Source: Pictodentalium vernedei (lineage: Eukaryota; Mollusca; Scaphopoda; Dentaliida; Dentaliidae). From it: a stretch of DNA of 64,000 bases. The stretch spans positions 208,031,262 to 208,095,261 of the forward strand of contig CM062292.1 in assembly GCA_031216915.1 (NCBI GenBank), in the 5' to 3' direction. The notes under the pieces are model-generated. The model did not search any database and was not told the DNA's origin. It saw nothing but the letters and a program-made list of their open reading frames with translations. Below are positions 30,740 to 42,771 of the stretch, piece after piece. Made by a program: the position numbers and the translations under genes. Within the stretch, counting starts at the first letter, position 1. Every line of letters begins with the position of its first letter.

Positions 30740-33640
30740 TGAAAAATTTTTTGTTCAAATTGTAATGTGAGGATATCTTCCTCTGATTCTCATGATCAAT
30801 GTATTAATTGTAGTCATTGTACTCGCACTAACTCTTGCTCAGTGTGTGTTATTTGGGATGACAAACGTTGGAGACGTGTGTCACAGTATGTTGTTAGTGG
30901 GGAGAGGTCCATGCCGGTCCTCTCTTCGCAGGGTCACTCTAGTTTTTCAATCTCTTTTTCAGAGGAACAAGAACAGGGTGATGTTTCCTTGATGTCTTCT
31001 AAAAGTGTGCTTCCGTCGTCAAAATCGAATGAAGAGTTAGCGGCAAAGTGCTCATGCAAATATGTCAATTGCCTAAGAGGTCCCAAGTAGGATCGATGGC
31101 TCTTGGCATCTGCTAGCTCGCCTGGTGTAGCGACCATTCAACGAATGGCTCGGCAGCCGTGTTCGTCCTTTGTGGTCCAGGAAGGAGATTTGGGTGATGC
31201 GAGCACTATAAAAATACAATGTGCTGCACACCCAGTGACGATGGATCAGAGGATAGTACGGAGGAAGCCTGTTAGTCCGGTTCCTAGCTCGTCCAGGTCC
31301 ATCAGGACCATAAGCGAGAGAGGCCTCCTCTCTCTTACATCAACATCTGCGCCGTGATGCTGTTGTATGTTCATTTGTTAGTCAGAGCATACGTCCACTC
31401 CTCCTGCTCGGGACACTTCGTCACATAGACAGTCCAACGTAGCTCTTCTATTGGCTTCCTCATCCTCATGTCTGCACACACGACTGCACCTTGGCTGTGT
31501 GACCACAGATTTCCGGGGGACGTTCGCACATTATATAAATGCAGGAAGAAACGTCCCTAGAGCTCCTGCTTCGCCGACTAGGGAATCCACGCCGACCAGG
31601 TCACTCCATCCATTCGCCAAGGACACGAGGCCTTTCCAGTTGGGACGTTCACATATTATATAAATTCAGGAATGAACGTCCCTGGAGCTTCCAGCGGCTA
31701 TTTACGTAAGACCGCGGCTCCACAGGCCTCAATGAGGATCAAGCACATGGTAATGTTTCCGTGATGTCTTCGATAAGTGTGCTTCTGTCGTCACAGTCAA
31801 ATGTGCTAGCGGCAAAAGTGCTCATGCAGATACGTCAATTGCCTAAGAGGTCCCAAGTAGGATCGACGACTTTGGCATCCGCTAGCTCTCCTGGTGTAGC
31901 AACCATTCATCGAATGGCTTGGCAGCCGGGTTCGTTCGTTGCGGTCCAGGAAGGAGATTTGGGTTGTGTGAGCACTATAAAATACAATGTGCACACCCAG
32001 TGACAATGGATACGAGGATGGTACAGAGGAAGCCTGTTAGTCCGGTTCCTAGCTCGTCCAGCTCCGCACGGGCTGCGAGCGAGAGAGGTCCCTCTCTCGT
32101 ACAACGTCTGGGTCCAGATGTTGTGGTACAGAACGTTTCTCAGTTGGGGCATATGTCCACCGCTCAGGATGCTCCGTTATATAGACAGTCCGGAGAGACT
32201 GCTCTATTGGCTTCCTCATTCTCACGGCAGCACACTTGACCACACCTTGGCTATGTGACCAGTGATATCCAGCCAACCTCACCGACCAGGAATTCAGGGC
32301 GACAAGGTCACGCAATCCGGTAGCCAAGGATAGGAGGCCTTCATACTCCGGACATTCGCATAAAGAAGTGTGCAGGAGTCAGCGTCCTAGGAGCTTCCAG
32401 CGGCTAAATGTTGTAAGTCCGCAGCTCCACAGGCCTCCGTTACGGACGTGCTATCGCAGATAGCACAAATTATCGCAGCATCCCAGCAACCGACAGAACT
32501 CTGTCGGATCAGGAATTATCCGAAGAAGCTGTGTCGGTACGTTCCTCTGCAGGTGCAGGCACGGCGACCAAGAATTACAAGTGGTCCAACAGGATGGCGA
32601 AAGGGATACGGTGTAGTTGGAATTTTCCCTTTTGGAACAACATAAAAATGCCGTAGAGTTCATCCAGCTTTATCTTTCTGACTTTGTTCCTCCGGACCAA
32701 AATGCTGCGTTGCCGAATAAGAGACTGATAGCGCCACTGGACATAGATTTCTTTAATCGGTTTAGGGCCATCTTTCCTGAGTTTCCGACACAGTCCAGAA
32801 ATGTCTCATGGACATTTGAATTATTGAATGACGCTATATATAAACTTGCTATCAGAACGGGCAAGTCCGGTTTCTTATCGGCAAATGCTCTACATCTGCC
32901 TTTCATCAATTCAAGGAATAATTCGAAACGGCAGGACAGGGCATTCTGAGAGTTCCTCTGCGTCTAGACGACCAGGCCGAAGACCTAGAATTGTCTATAC
33001 CGTCGTCTATGTCAATTCCAAACATGATGTTGGAAACGATAGTCTCGTCTAAAAGGGCTAGTTTAGATGCATTATCGTACACAGTTCACCTTACCAGAGC
33101 ATTATCATTACGTCTCAAAGGAAAAGAATTCCAAAATGTATAATCCTCCTTAAGAGTTCTTTTGAGGGCCATAGCATTCTCTATGTATAACTCCACCCTT
33201 TCAGTGGCAATTTGGAGTTAGTTACACATAATGCGGGCCTGGCTACATCCACGCACGTGGATAGTAAGGTGAAAAACTCTCTCAGAGTTGCTCCGGTCTC
33301 CGGAATCTATGATCAGATAACTAAGAAAGCTTCAGACTCTCTGCTATTCAAATCCGCTTCTATAAAGTCGGATTCAGCGGAGAAGAGTAGGACAGGCACT
33401 TCTGGGGCGAATACGTCCAAGGGAAGTTCCTATAGAGGTTCCTATGCGTCCTCTAGGTCTTACTCTAGAGACCGTCAGGGTAGCAACTCAGGTAGGGGCC
33501 GTAATTCTGGCCGAGACAACCGGTCAGACACCCTAGGTCGACGGGGCGAGGTGCGGGCCGTGGAGGACGTGGTTTCTCCTTCCGCAAGTCTCGCAGGTCC
33601 AGGAGGTGATGGTATAAACCTCTATCATGTTCCAATGCGC
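30740..33640 (+). pseudogene. DIRS gag (copy H)
   Basis: The N-terminus has the conserved Cys cluster: CSNC, 12 residues, C-x2-C-x2-C, then TRTNSCSVC, followed by WDDKRWRRVSQ. A Ser-rich stretch leads to an internal tandem duplication (landmark AAGTGTGCTTCYGTCGTC at 31003 and 31776). The C-terminal half has LLEQHKNAVEFIQLYLS, VPPDQNAALPNKRL, then an Arg/Ser/Gly-rich tail (SYRGSYASSRSYSRDRQGS) that could bind nucleic acid. Multiple stops and frameshifts. Role by family: particle protein packaging the RNA. Confidence 0.72.
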
Positions 33641-35335
33641 GGAAGACTGTCGAGTTTCTCAACCAATTGGGAGTCGATTACGGACGTTCCTTGGGTTCGA
33701 GGAGTGATTTCGGAAGGATTAAAACTGTCCTTCAAAATAAAACCCTCTGTTAACTCAAAGTCCAAGATGGACTCAGCTTCCATCAAATCTGCAGAAAGAG
33801 GCTCGCTTCTATCAGAGGTCAGTCTCTTCTGGAGAAGAACGCGATAAAGGTTGTAGATAACCAGGAATTCCCAGGTTTCTACAGCCATCTTTTTTTGGTT
33901 TTGAAACCAGACGGCTCGTTCCATCCAGTCATAGATCTGAGCTGGATAGACAAGCTGATCATGGCTCCAAAATTCTATATGGAGACCATCCGATCAGTCA
34001 GAGCGAGCATTCGGGTGAACGACTATGCTACCAGCATAGATCTCAAGGATGTATACTTTCACGTGATGGTACATCCGGCGTTCAGCAAGTATCTTTGCTT
34101 CGCCATACTAGGAGTCATGTTTCAGTTCTGAGCAAGTGCTTCGGCCTGAATCTAGCGTCCTGGGCTTTCAATCGAATAATGAACTCGGTAATGACTCATT
34201 TCCGAGCTCATTCGTCTGCGGTAATGTCGGCCTACCTGGACGACATTTTTCAGAGGTACGGCAACGAGTTAACGCTTCAGAACGATGTGCAGTTTCTACT
34301 TCTATTGCTCTGACGTCTCGGTTTCTTAGTAAACGAGGAGAAGTCGGATCTAGTGCCGTCCAAATCATTCACCTACCTGAGGATGAGCTTCGAGACACAC
34401 AACAGTCGTTGTTACGCTCGCTTTTGTATTCAGTCAGACAAAGTTACAGCGAGAGAATTCATGAGACTGATAGGTTTGTGCGGAGCTGCCGTGGATTTTA
34501 TTCCGATGGGGCGACTACGCACTCATCCTCTCCAACTTTTTCTGACTCAGAATTGGAGGGTGAAGATTCATTCGCTCAATATGGACATCCTCTTGTCAAA
34601 TCTAGTGAAACAAGAGATTCAGACTTGGGCAGATATTCAGTGGTTAACTCAGGGAGTTCCACTGCAATTGGCTGATCCGAGTTTTACAATTATGACGGAT
34701 GCCAGTCAAACAGGTTGGGGCGCAACATTGAGCCCAACGGATTTGAAGTGCCAGGGTCTTTGCGATCCGCAGTTCCTAATCAAGCACATAAACATCAAAT
34801 AAATGATGTCATTTGGCCTGCGCTATGTCATTGGATGAACATTATTCAGAATGCACACGTGAAAATTTGGTCCGTCAATACGACGGTAATAGCGTATATT
34901 CAGAACCAGGGAGGCACTCATTCCATTCTGTTATTCAAGTTAATGGAATGAATCCTTCTGTTTGTACCAGAACATCAAGTTCCCCTATCGGTCCGTCATA
35001 TTCCGGGTCATCTGAACATATTAGCGGACTCCCTTTCACGGAGATGTCGCTTGTTGCCGTCAGAATGGACTCTCAACAAGCGAGTATTCAATCAAATTTG
35101 CTACCAACGGTAGCAGCCAATGATAGACTTATTTACGACGCATCTCAACAATCAGTTGCAGACGTATGTGTCACCATGTCCGGATCCTCGAGAGTTCGCG
35201 GTAGACGCTCTATCGATTACTCAAGATAAAACAATCTCAATGCAGTTCTGTTGGTAGCATCTCTGTCTCCACAGAGACTGTGGATCAATCTACTCAGGTG
35301 TCTGTTGTGGGACATGCCGTGGAAGCTTCCTCCAC
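33625..35335 (+). pseudogene. DIRS reverse transcriptase / RNase H (copy H)
   Basis: RT starts with GRLSSFSTNWESIT and WVRGVISEGL, then VLKPDGSFHPVIDLSWIDKL and motif A SIDLKDVYFHVMVHPAF. A stop and small deletion at about 34129 break the frame before AYLDDIFQRYG (YLDD at 34233-34244). An in-frame TGA at 34311 is shared with copy D. Then SKSFTYLRMSFE, IPMGRLRTHPLQLF, MTDASQTGWGA (RNase H Asp). RNase H breaks after HINIK. Later parts (RHIPGHLNILADSLS, EWTLNKRVF) are in shifting frames. Deleted at 35220-35335. Confidence 0.85.
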
Positions 35336-35622
35336 ATTTCGGGCCATTCTATTGCTAGATGGATTCAATTAACTATCTGTACTGCTTATCATAAATTATC
35401 TTCAACTCAGCAGTCTGTGCTTTAGTTTTCAGCTCATGAAGTAAGAGCTCTATCTACTTCTAGGGTTTATGCTAATAATGTTGCTTTTACAGATCTAATG
35501 AAGGCTGCATATTGATCTCAGCCTTCCACTTTCATGAATTTTTATCTTAAGAAATATTGAGTTCATTTCTAGAGATCTGCATTGTTTAGGTCCGTTATTT
35601 GTTGCTCAGAATGTCTTCCACT
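35336..35622 (+). pseudogene. DIRS tyrosine recombinase remnant (copy H)
   Basis: An internal deletion removes the N-terminal half with the first catalytic Arg. The rest has SIARWIQL, HEVRALSTSRVY, TDLMKAAY followed by a stop, and the tyrosine in FMNFYLK. Nonfunctional. Confidence 0.8.
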
Positions 35623-36969
35623 AAACAGCTGCAACTATAGTTATACAGGCTTTCTGTTCCGGCAGTGACTCTGTCCTGCTGCCCTCTTCGCTCTGGGGTA
35701 TTTGACCCAGGGCAACCTGCTTTATAGTGAAAAGCAAAGGAATACCTCCTCTGGAGTCAGTAATTCTGAGTCGGCGCCAGGGTGGTTTTCAAGTGTAAAG
35801 CTAATGTTTACTCATCCATGTAATATTTTTAAGTGTAGCTAGGTGTGAAACATTTGTATATGTCACGTTTCACACGGGCGTTAATATACAATCCTCGGAC
35901 ACTGTTAATGAGTATAAAGAGTCTCATTTCTATGGACTTCCTTTATTTATTAGCTTTTCTTTAAAAATAATTAGCATAACGAGTTATACTGGATGTTAAT
36001 AGAGATCATTGATGTTATTGTGCTCAATTACAGAATGGTGTTGTGTCTTTCTTTTTGATGCAAATAAGAAAGATACATGTAAAGTCTGTTTCTCCTTTTC
36101 TCCTCGAGGGGATAATTCTGTTATATGTAGTTGAGCCTGTTGGATTTTCCTTTATGTCCTAGGCCCTCCAACCTTTTTACTATTCAGCTGAGTCTGGGTC
36201 ATTGGTACAGTATAAAAATGTTAAAAAATTTATAGTAATTTATATATTTTTTATACTTACCAATGACCCAGACGGGGATGGCCCTCCCATGAGTTGGGAA
36301 CTCAAACCTCCCCGCTGAGTACATAATGCTTACCAGGTACTGGTTGTAAGAATGATAATTGGCGCCAATTTCAGGACCTCCTTGACACTGCTCATGCGCA
36401 GAGGAGTAAATGTATGGAGGACCATATAGGACATGTAATTTTTGGTTTTTGATGCAAATTTGGGGGATTTGGGGTACAAAATTTGTGTTTGGCCCTGAAT
36501 TAAAGAGTTTAGCACCAACTAAGTCTGGGACATTGGTAAGTATAAAAAATATATAAATTACTATAAATTTTTACTATTCAGCTAAGTCTGGATCATTGGT
36601 ACAGTATAAAAATGTTAAAAAATTTATAGTAATTTATATATTTTTTATACTTACCAATGACCCAGATGGGGATGGCCCTCCCATGAGTTCGGAACTCATA
36701 CCTCCCCGCTGAGTACAAAACGCTTACCAGGCACTGGTTGTGAGAATGATATTTGCGCCAATTTCGAGACCTCCTTGACACTGCACATGCGCAGTAGAGT
36801 AAAAGTATGGAGGACCATATAGGACATGTAATTTTTGGTTTTTGATGCAAATTTGGGGGATTGAGGGGTAAAATTTGTGTTTGGTCCTAAATATTTAAGA
36901 GTTAGCACCAGCTAAGTCTGGGTCATTGGTAAGTATAAAAAATATATAAATTACTATAAATTTTTTAAC
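35623..36969 (+). other. DIRS trailer with a doubled tail (copy H)
   Basis: Trailer hairpin GCTCTGGG / CCCAGGGC near 35689-35715 and others, then ICR 36185-36272, spacer and right ITR to about 36563. The whole tail is repeated: second ICR 36579-36666 and second right ITR to 36969, joined at TTTTTACTATTCAGCTAAG. The two tails are about 95% alike by eye. Confidence 0.8.
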
Positions 36970-38173
36970 TTTTACAAAATTTAAGCTCGTTGTCTCAACT
37001 TGAACAAGCATTCTCCAGTTTGACTAATATTTACCATATAGGTCTTTGGAAGAATATCTCAAGCAAGTTTGAAAACTCACCAGGTCTGATTTATCGTTAC
37101 AGAGTTACAGGCTGTAATTAGTCAATTTTTACCAATTTTGAACTCATTAACGCAATAACTTGAACAAACATTCTCTGATTTGACTAATATTTGCCATACA
37201 GGATTTTTGCAATAATATTTAAAGCGGGTTTGAAAACTTGTCCGGCCCAATTTTCATTGCAGAGTTATGGGCCTTAATTAATTTTTACAAATTCTGAACT
37301 TATTAGCTTTATAACTTGAACAAAGGTTCCAGACCTGACAACTGGCATATGATAACCGGGTTATGGACATGAAACACTCTCTGATTGCCACCACAACTCG
37401 ATGCCTGCATCTCCAATGTGCACCTCTTGCTTCTATTTTTTTATCCACAAAACAGTCCTGAGAATAGTTGAAATTATTTAAACAAGATATATTTGGTTAA
37501 ATTTTTAGTCTGGCAAGTGCTAAATTTTATCAGTTCTCCTCTTGGGAAACTCAATTTTGACTTAGTGCAATATGAGGAAAATTCTTTAAGATTCTCCTGC
37601 AGATCCACCAGTTGAAATCTTTTCATATTTGGTATTCCGTATTCTTAGGGTGGTCAGATGCAAGTTTGTTCAAATCAAGTCCATGGGTTTATATTTGGGC
37701 TCCCTATGTGAGCCTTAGGGCTATATGATTAATATTCTTTAAAATCTGGTTCTTCAGATCCACCAGTCAGAATCTTCTGATGGTTGGTATACAGCATCCT
37801 CATAGGGGACTGATAGTTTGTATACATGGGGATGAGGCAGATCCATGTTAAAACCAAGTTCGTGGGTATCATTAAAAATAGTATCATTAAAGGGTGATAA
37901 TGCAGATTTTTATTGACAAGGAGGTGTCTGAGAAACAATAATTTTTATTCAATAGCCTTACAGTTGGATACATATTGCTTGAGTAAATGTTTGCAAAGGT
38001 AATGGGGCTGTTTAGGGAACTGCCTGCCTCTTCAGCAGAAACCCTGGCTGAAGTGTTGTGATGTCTTGTAACACTGTATGTTGAGAATTCAGTGGTGACA
38101 GGGTTAGGGATACTGTGCTTTCTGATTCTGTTAGCTTTTATTTTTATATTATTTATTCGTCTTTTCTTTGCAG
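36970..38173. repeat. Host intron remainder with degenerate tandem monomers
   Basis: Two or three copies of an ATAACTTGAACAAACATTCT-type monomer (period about 165, near 36985, 37145 and 37310), then monomers of the CAGATCCACCAGT type near 37600 and 37755. 37920-38160 is nonrepetitive and ends in the pyrimidine tract before the last exon. Confidence 0.6.
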
Positions 38174-38283
38174 ATTCAAGAGAAAAAACTATACCTTTTA
38201 AATATGATTCAAGAAAAAGTGTTTTAGTAATCAAGAAACCAGATGTTAATATTGCTGTGGACTGGACAATTTTTCTATTCTGA
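38174..38283 (+). CDS. GANAB: Last coding exon, glucosidase II alpha-like (GANAB)
   Basis: Follows TTTCTTTGCAG. The AT completes the codon split from 20000 (G + AT = Asp). Then 35 residues, SREKTIPFKYDSRKSVLVI with KKPDVNIAVDWTIFLF, and a TGA at 38281-38283. SVLVIKKP and N-x-A-x-DW-x-I match the extreme C-terminus of neutral alpha-glucosidase AB. Phase, splice signals and homology agree with the exon at 19897, although 18 kb apart. A longer open frame upstream of 38174 is intron read-through. Confidence 0.85.
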
Positions 38284-39289
38284 TTCATTCTAGGTCTTGT
38301 TACAGTAATATATTTTTCATCGCATTCATTTCTTTAACTGTTCAAGTGCCACAGATGTCATTTCTCGATGGGAACATTTATTAATATTCCTATAAAACTC
38401 AACAACTAGATCTATTCAGGTCCCTGTCCATCCCAGTGTTCAAATCTTCAACTTTGAGAGCTTTATTTGTTCAAATATGATATGGCAACAAAGGGTTGTT
38501 GAGTCATTACTTGGTAATATTTACTTGATTTCATCTGTTTATTAAGTCAGACCTCTAGTATTGGGTTAGTTTTGTTCAGATGCTGTTTACATCACATTCA
38601 GATGCATTTATTTCTTGTTACATCCAGTATTATTTAACACAAATAATCTTCTGACAATTTGCTTGCTGGAAATTCGAATGTTGGAAGATTTTCTTTAATT
38701 GTTCGCATAAATTCGGTTTTGCATAACTGTCGGAAGAATGCAACAAGCACTCTCGTGAAATTTTTAGCCCTGCTGAGACTCACAATGTAACTCCCAACAG
38801 TTAAGGAAATCTTGTATCACATAATCGGGACAATTGCAAGGTATTAGTAAGCTTCTAAGAAACAAAGAAATACTGGGTTCATACGGGTCCTTAAAAACAA
38901 AAGTTTTTTAATTTTAAAATTGAAATTCCATGGCCTTAAAAGGGCTTGAAAATTGGATTTGGGAGGGAAAACTCATCGAAAATCCTTGAAAAAATATTCA
39001 TGTAATTGTTTGGCTCACTTTGGCTAAAATGTGTGCTTATAAACAAAAAATGATTTTTATTCTCTTAAACAAAAATTGTTCCTGAAACTGATGCTTGGGA
39101 AACTCTCTGAGAGAGCTCCTCCCAGTATCAGTGTTTGGTGCAATTATTGGTTTGGAACATGTGCTTAATTGATAACTGATATCAATACAAACACTCAGTG
39201 GGGACCCAGGGAAATGGAGCTGTGTTTGACTGTGGTAAACAAGTTCTACTCTACTTGTAAAATAGGACCCAGTAACTAACGCCTGGGCT

Positions 39290-39415
39290 GGATGTCCTCT
39301 ATAGTTTGCAACATTGGTATAAACGATTAGTTGAACTTGACTTCATACCTATGTAGCAGTCATGATATAGCCATACCAGAAGGGACCTCACACACCAATA
39401 AATAAATTTATATAA
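39290..39415 (+). repeat. Possible SINE 3' remnant
   Basis: CATGATATAG plus ACCTCACACACCAATAAATA resembles the tails of the SINEs at 1500-1560 and 63600-63650. Short and diverged. Confidence 0.35.
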
Positions 39416-40659
39416 ACATCACAGATGGTAAAATTGATACAGTGAAAGGCCCTGGAAATGTTTGAAAATTATCTTGGAAAGTACTCGATTTTTCTTCTTG
39501 TGAGAGTTTAGGATCCCTGGAATTAAGATATATATATGTTCAACCATAATTTGTTCAATATTTTTTCTTCTGTGGCAATTACAATCGTATATATTTGATT
39601 CAGGTCAATTACCATAAATGAAAATCCAGATATTTTTTCAAAAAATTTTCGAAAAATGAGGTCTGAAAGACTGATCAGAATAACATGAAATTACATGACT
39701 TAATTCTTTGCATTTATGTGATTCCAATTTATTATACTTTTCTCCTAACAGTACCTTATAACCCCTCCCTAAAACCAGTTCAGTGAGCTTGTTTCAGTTG
39801 AGGCCATCAGCTATAGTTTGGAGCAAAAATGGAAAAATAACACTATAAAAGCCACTTTTAGGGTAGCTCAAATTTGACTGAATTTATTTCGTGAATGGTG
39901 AGATCAAACCTGGAAATAAGCAGACTGTCATCTGGAGAAAGAGGTCCCCAGAAGGTGAATTTTGTGATGCTACCCTACACAGCAGGGTAGTGTCACCAAA
40001 TTTACCCTCTGTGAACTCAATATGAATCAAGGTCTAAAATCTAACAGGTACCCAGAGGACAAATTGACCCACTGCATGGGAAGCATCAACAAATTCACCA
40101 TGTGGGGACCTCATTCCACAAATGACAGATTGTATATTTCCAAGCTGGGTTGAGATAACCTGCCATAATGTGATAAATTGTTGGAAAGAACAAAGAAAAT
40201 ATTTCCAATAGTATACTTTTCAGCCTTTCATCAGCAAAGATAGAGATACCCCCCAAACTGCTCTCATTATTGCAAAATGGTCTGTGGCACTTAAAACAGT
40301 TACCAAACACATCTTAAGGTGATCATATCAATAAGTGAATTTAAAAATTCATTGCAATGAGCTCGGTGATATTTTTTTCATGAGGAGGTTGAAAAAAAAA
40401 ATTGTAAAATTAACAAGCATGTCATCTTTTGACCACAAAATGGGTATGACATCCATTTGTCCATTGGACTGTCTGTTCTCAAAAATGTTATATTGTGTGG
40501 CTAAATTATTGAACTTAGTAAAAATATATACCCAACTAGTAAAATAATTTTGGGGGTGACAGTAAACCCTAACACTTTTTTGCTTACTGACTTGAACACT
40601 AACCCCAACAGTATGTCTACCCCTGAAATAATCATAAAATTTATAACTAAATTTTAGCT

Positions 40660-41055
40660 ACTTAATCCTTTAACCAACACACACAATATCCAAATTTGTT
40701 TTATTTCATTTGTTTAATCCACATAGATTATTTACAAATTGAGCAATTGAAAGCAAAACTATTTTTCCGAAAATTTCAATAAAGCAGTATCAAGTGACCC
40801 ATCATTGGAACAGGCTCAATGAGCTCATTCCAGTGAAGGATCATATGATATGGTTTTGTTGAAATTTTTTTTAAAATAGTTTAATTTAATTTGTTACAGC
40901 CGCACACGTTATTTTTTAAAATTGAGCTTGTTGCAATGCTGGGTCACATATCAGATATTGTTTTGTTGAATTTTTTTGAAAAATAGTTTTTTTCCAATTG
41001 CTCAGTTTGTAAATAATGTGTGTGGAAGCAACTGATTTGTAAGGTAAAGGTTTAA
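40660..41055. repeat. Foldback repeat with degenerate arms
   Basis: 40722-40804 is approximately the inverse of 40937-41022: ATTATTTACAAATTGAGCAA matches the complement of TTGCTCAGTTTGTAAATAAT with one mismatch, and AGTGACCCA pairs with TGGGTCACA. A further partial direct copy lies at 40850-40925. No gene. Confidence 0.6.
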
Positions 41056-41498
41056 GTCCACAATCTATATTTTTTGAGAATTCTATATGTCTGTCTGTGA
41101 GTGTGTCATAAGTTACTATTTGCTGTCTATCTGCAAACCATGAAAATACAGATGAAGATCGTATTTCACTCATTTCCTACAATGAATGCTAGAGTTATTT
41201 CTCCTTTTCAACTTGGAATTTATTAAAAGTTTAGAAATTAATTTTATGCACATTATGTTTCGAAAGATTTGACCTCTTGGAATTTAATTTACTTAATTTG
41301 TGTCAGTAAGTCCTCACAAAGTTGATCTTCTGTTTCTCAGGACATTTTTTGTAAAATTGCATGCGGGCAGGCAGGCGTTTTTTTATTTTATTTTTTATTT
41401 TTGTAATTATTTCTTTGCCATCAAAAATTCATGATCATGATTTGTTTTATGCTTTAGGCCTCATAATCTACAGAATAGTATGGGTGGTGGTGGATTTC

Positions 41499-41564
41499 GT
41501 CCCTTGAGTGCAAGAAGGCTTTGCAATGCTAAAGCATTGCAAAGCCTTGTTGCACTCAAGGGAC
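41499..41564. repeat. Near-perfect 66-bp palindrome
   Basis: Arms of 32 bp (41499-41530 and 41533-41564) match at 31 of 32 positions around a 2-base centre. Left arm starts GTCCCTTGAGTGCAAG. The loop is too short for a miRNA precursor. Confidence 0.9.
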
Positions 41565-42501
41565 AAATTTATCAGTTTTATATCTTTGGTAAAATATCAG
41601 ACATAAACTATTTATTATTTAATTTTTTAAGTTTGCATTGCTTATAAAAAGAGAGTATGCAGCAGTCAAAAGGACCATGCAGGAGGGCCTGAGAAACATA
41701 TTTTTATACTAATAACCAATGGCCCAGACTTAGCTGGTGCAAACTCGATATACTTCTGGGCCAAACACAAATTTTGAACTCCCCAATCTCCAAAATTTGC
41801 ATACAAAACCGAAAAATTGAAGTCCTATCTGGTCCTCCATACTTTTCTTTACTGCGCATGCACAGTAACCAGGAAGGTACCAAAATTGGCACAATGCATC
41901 ATTCTTTGTTTGGCCCTAAGTGAGTAAACAACGATCTGATATCTGTGCTTTAAATCTCCTTTTTGAGGATGCCAGACACAAATCAATGAAAGAATTGGTG
42001 GATTCAAGGCTATAAATGGATGATGGAAGTGAACCACGGTGGTTTGAGACATTCAGGGCTGTAACTTTACAATAATTATAAAAATTATTTCATGTTTCCC
42101 ATATTTTTATACTGTACCAATGACCCAGACATAGCTGGTGCTAACTCTTAAAATATAGGGCCAAACACAAATTTTGCCCCCCAATCCCCAAAATTTGCAT
42201 CTAAAACCAAAGAAAACATGTCCTGAAAGGCCCTCCACACTTCACCTCTACTGCGCATGCGCAGTGTCAAGGACGTTCCGAAATTGGCGCCATTAATCAT
42301 TCTAAGTTTGGCCCTTCATCAGTTAACATCTGACTGATCTTTGTACTTGTAAATCTCAGTTTAAATGATGCCAGACACATAATTATTAGTGAAATGGTGA
42401 TTCTAAGGAGGATAGAGAAGGAGGAGAGGAAAAATGTGTGACAGAATATTATCAGGGCTGTAACTTAAATTTTTTTAATGAAATTATGTTAAGTTACCTA
42501 T

Positions 42502-42771
42502 ATTTTTATACTGTACCAATGACCCAGACATAGCTGGTGCTAACTCTTAAAATATAGGGCCAAACACAAATTTTGCCCCCCAATCCCCAAAATTTGCATC
42601 TAAAACTAAAGAAAACATGTCCTGAAAGGCCCTCCACACCTCGCCCCCACTGCGCATGCGCAGTGTCCAGGACGTTCCGAAATTGGCGCCATTTATCATT
42701 CTAAGTTTGGCCCTTCATCAGTTAACATCTGACTGATCTTTGTGCTTTTAAATCTCAGTTTAAATGATGCC
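42502..42771 (+). other. Left ITR of DIRS copy A
   Basis: Perfect or near-perfect inverse of 49267-49495 excluding that repeat's outer extension. Contains ACTGCGCATGCGCAGT, itself palindromic. Confidence 0.9.

Larger units (their letters stand above)
20314..36969 (+). mobile_element. DIRS copy H in the host intron
   Basis: Left end ATTTTTATACTG at 20314, right end TTTTTTAAC at 36969, target T^TTTT. It has leader (20633-21337), gag, RT, partial RNase H and YR remnant (30650-35622), trailer and a doubled tail. A 9.3-kb tandem-repeat element carrying a hAT transposon interrupts the leader. Without it H is about 7.3 kb. RT survives best after D; YR has lost its N-terminal half. Confidence 0.88.
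20001..38173 (+). other. Host GANAB-like intron filled by nested transposons
   Basis: An 18,173-bp intron from GTAAGTAATA to a pyrimidine-rich tract plus TTTGCAG. DIRS copy H occupies 20314-36969 (16,656 bp, about 92%). The remaining host part is 20001-20313 and 36970-38173. Every DIRS copy in the window lies in the same orientation as this gene. Confidence 0.8.
38284..41699. other. 3' UTR and intergenic DNA
   Basis: No second gene recognised. The polyadenylation site is not certain; the first clear AATAAA pair (39397-39406) may belong to a SINE tail. The sequence is AT-rich and otherwise nonrepetitive, apart from the foldback at 40660-41055 and the palindrome at 41499-41564. Confidence 0.55.

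Noticed and set aside
31200-31215. TATA-box promoter in gag (CACTATAAAA, also near 31973, 44047 and 50632)
   Set aside because: Lies within duplicated gag coding sequence and is explained by codon conservation; no other promoter evidence.
38092-38173. A small membrane protein upstream of the last GANAB exon
   Set aside because: The hydrophobic run is translation of the intron pyrimidine/AT tract in frame with the exon; a splice acceptor separates them.
41499-41564. microRNA precursor
   Set aside because: The 2-base loop and near-perfect 32-bp arms do not fit a pre-miRNA hairpin.
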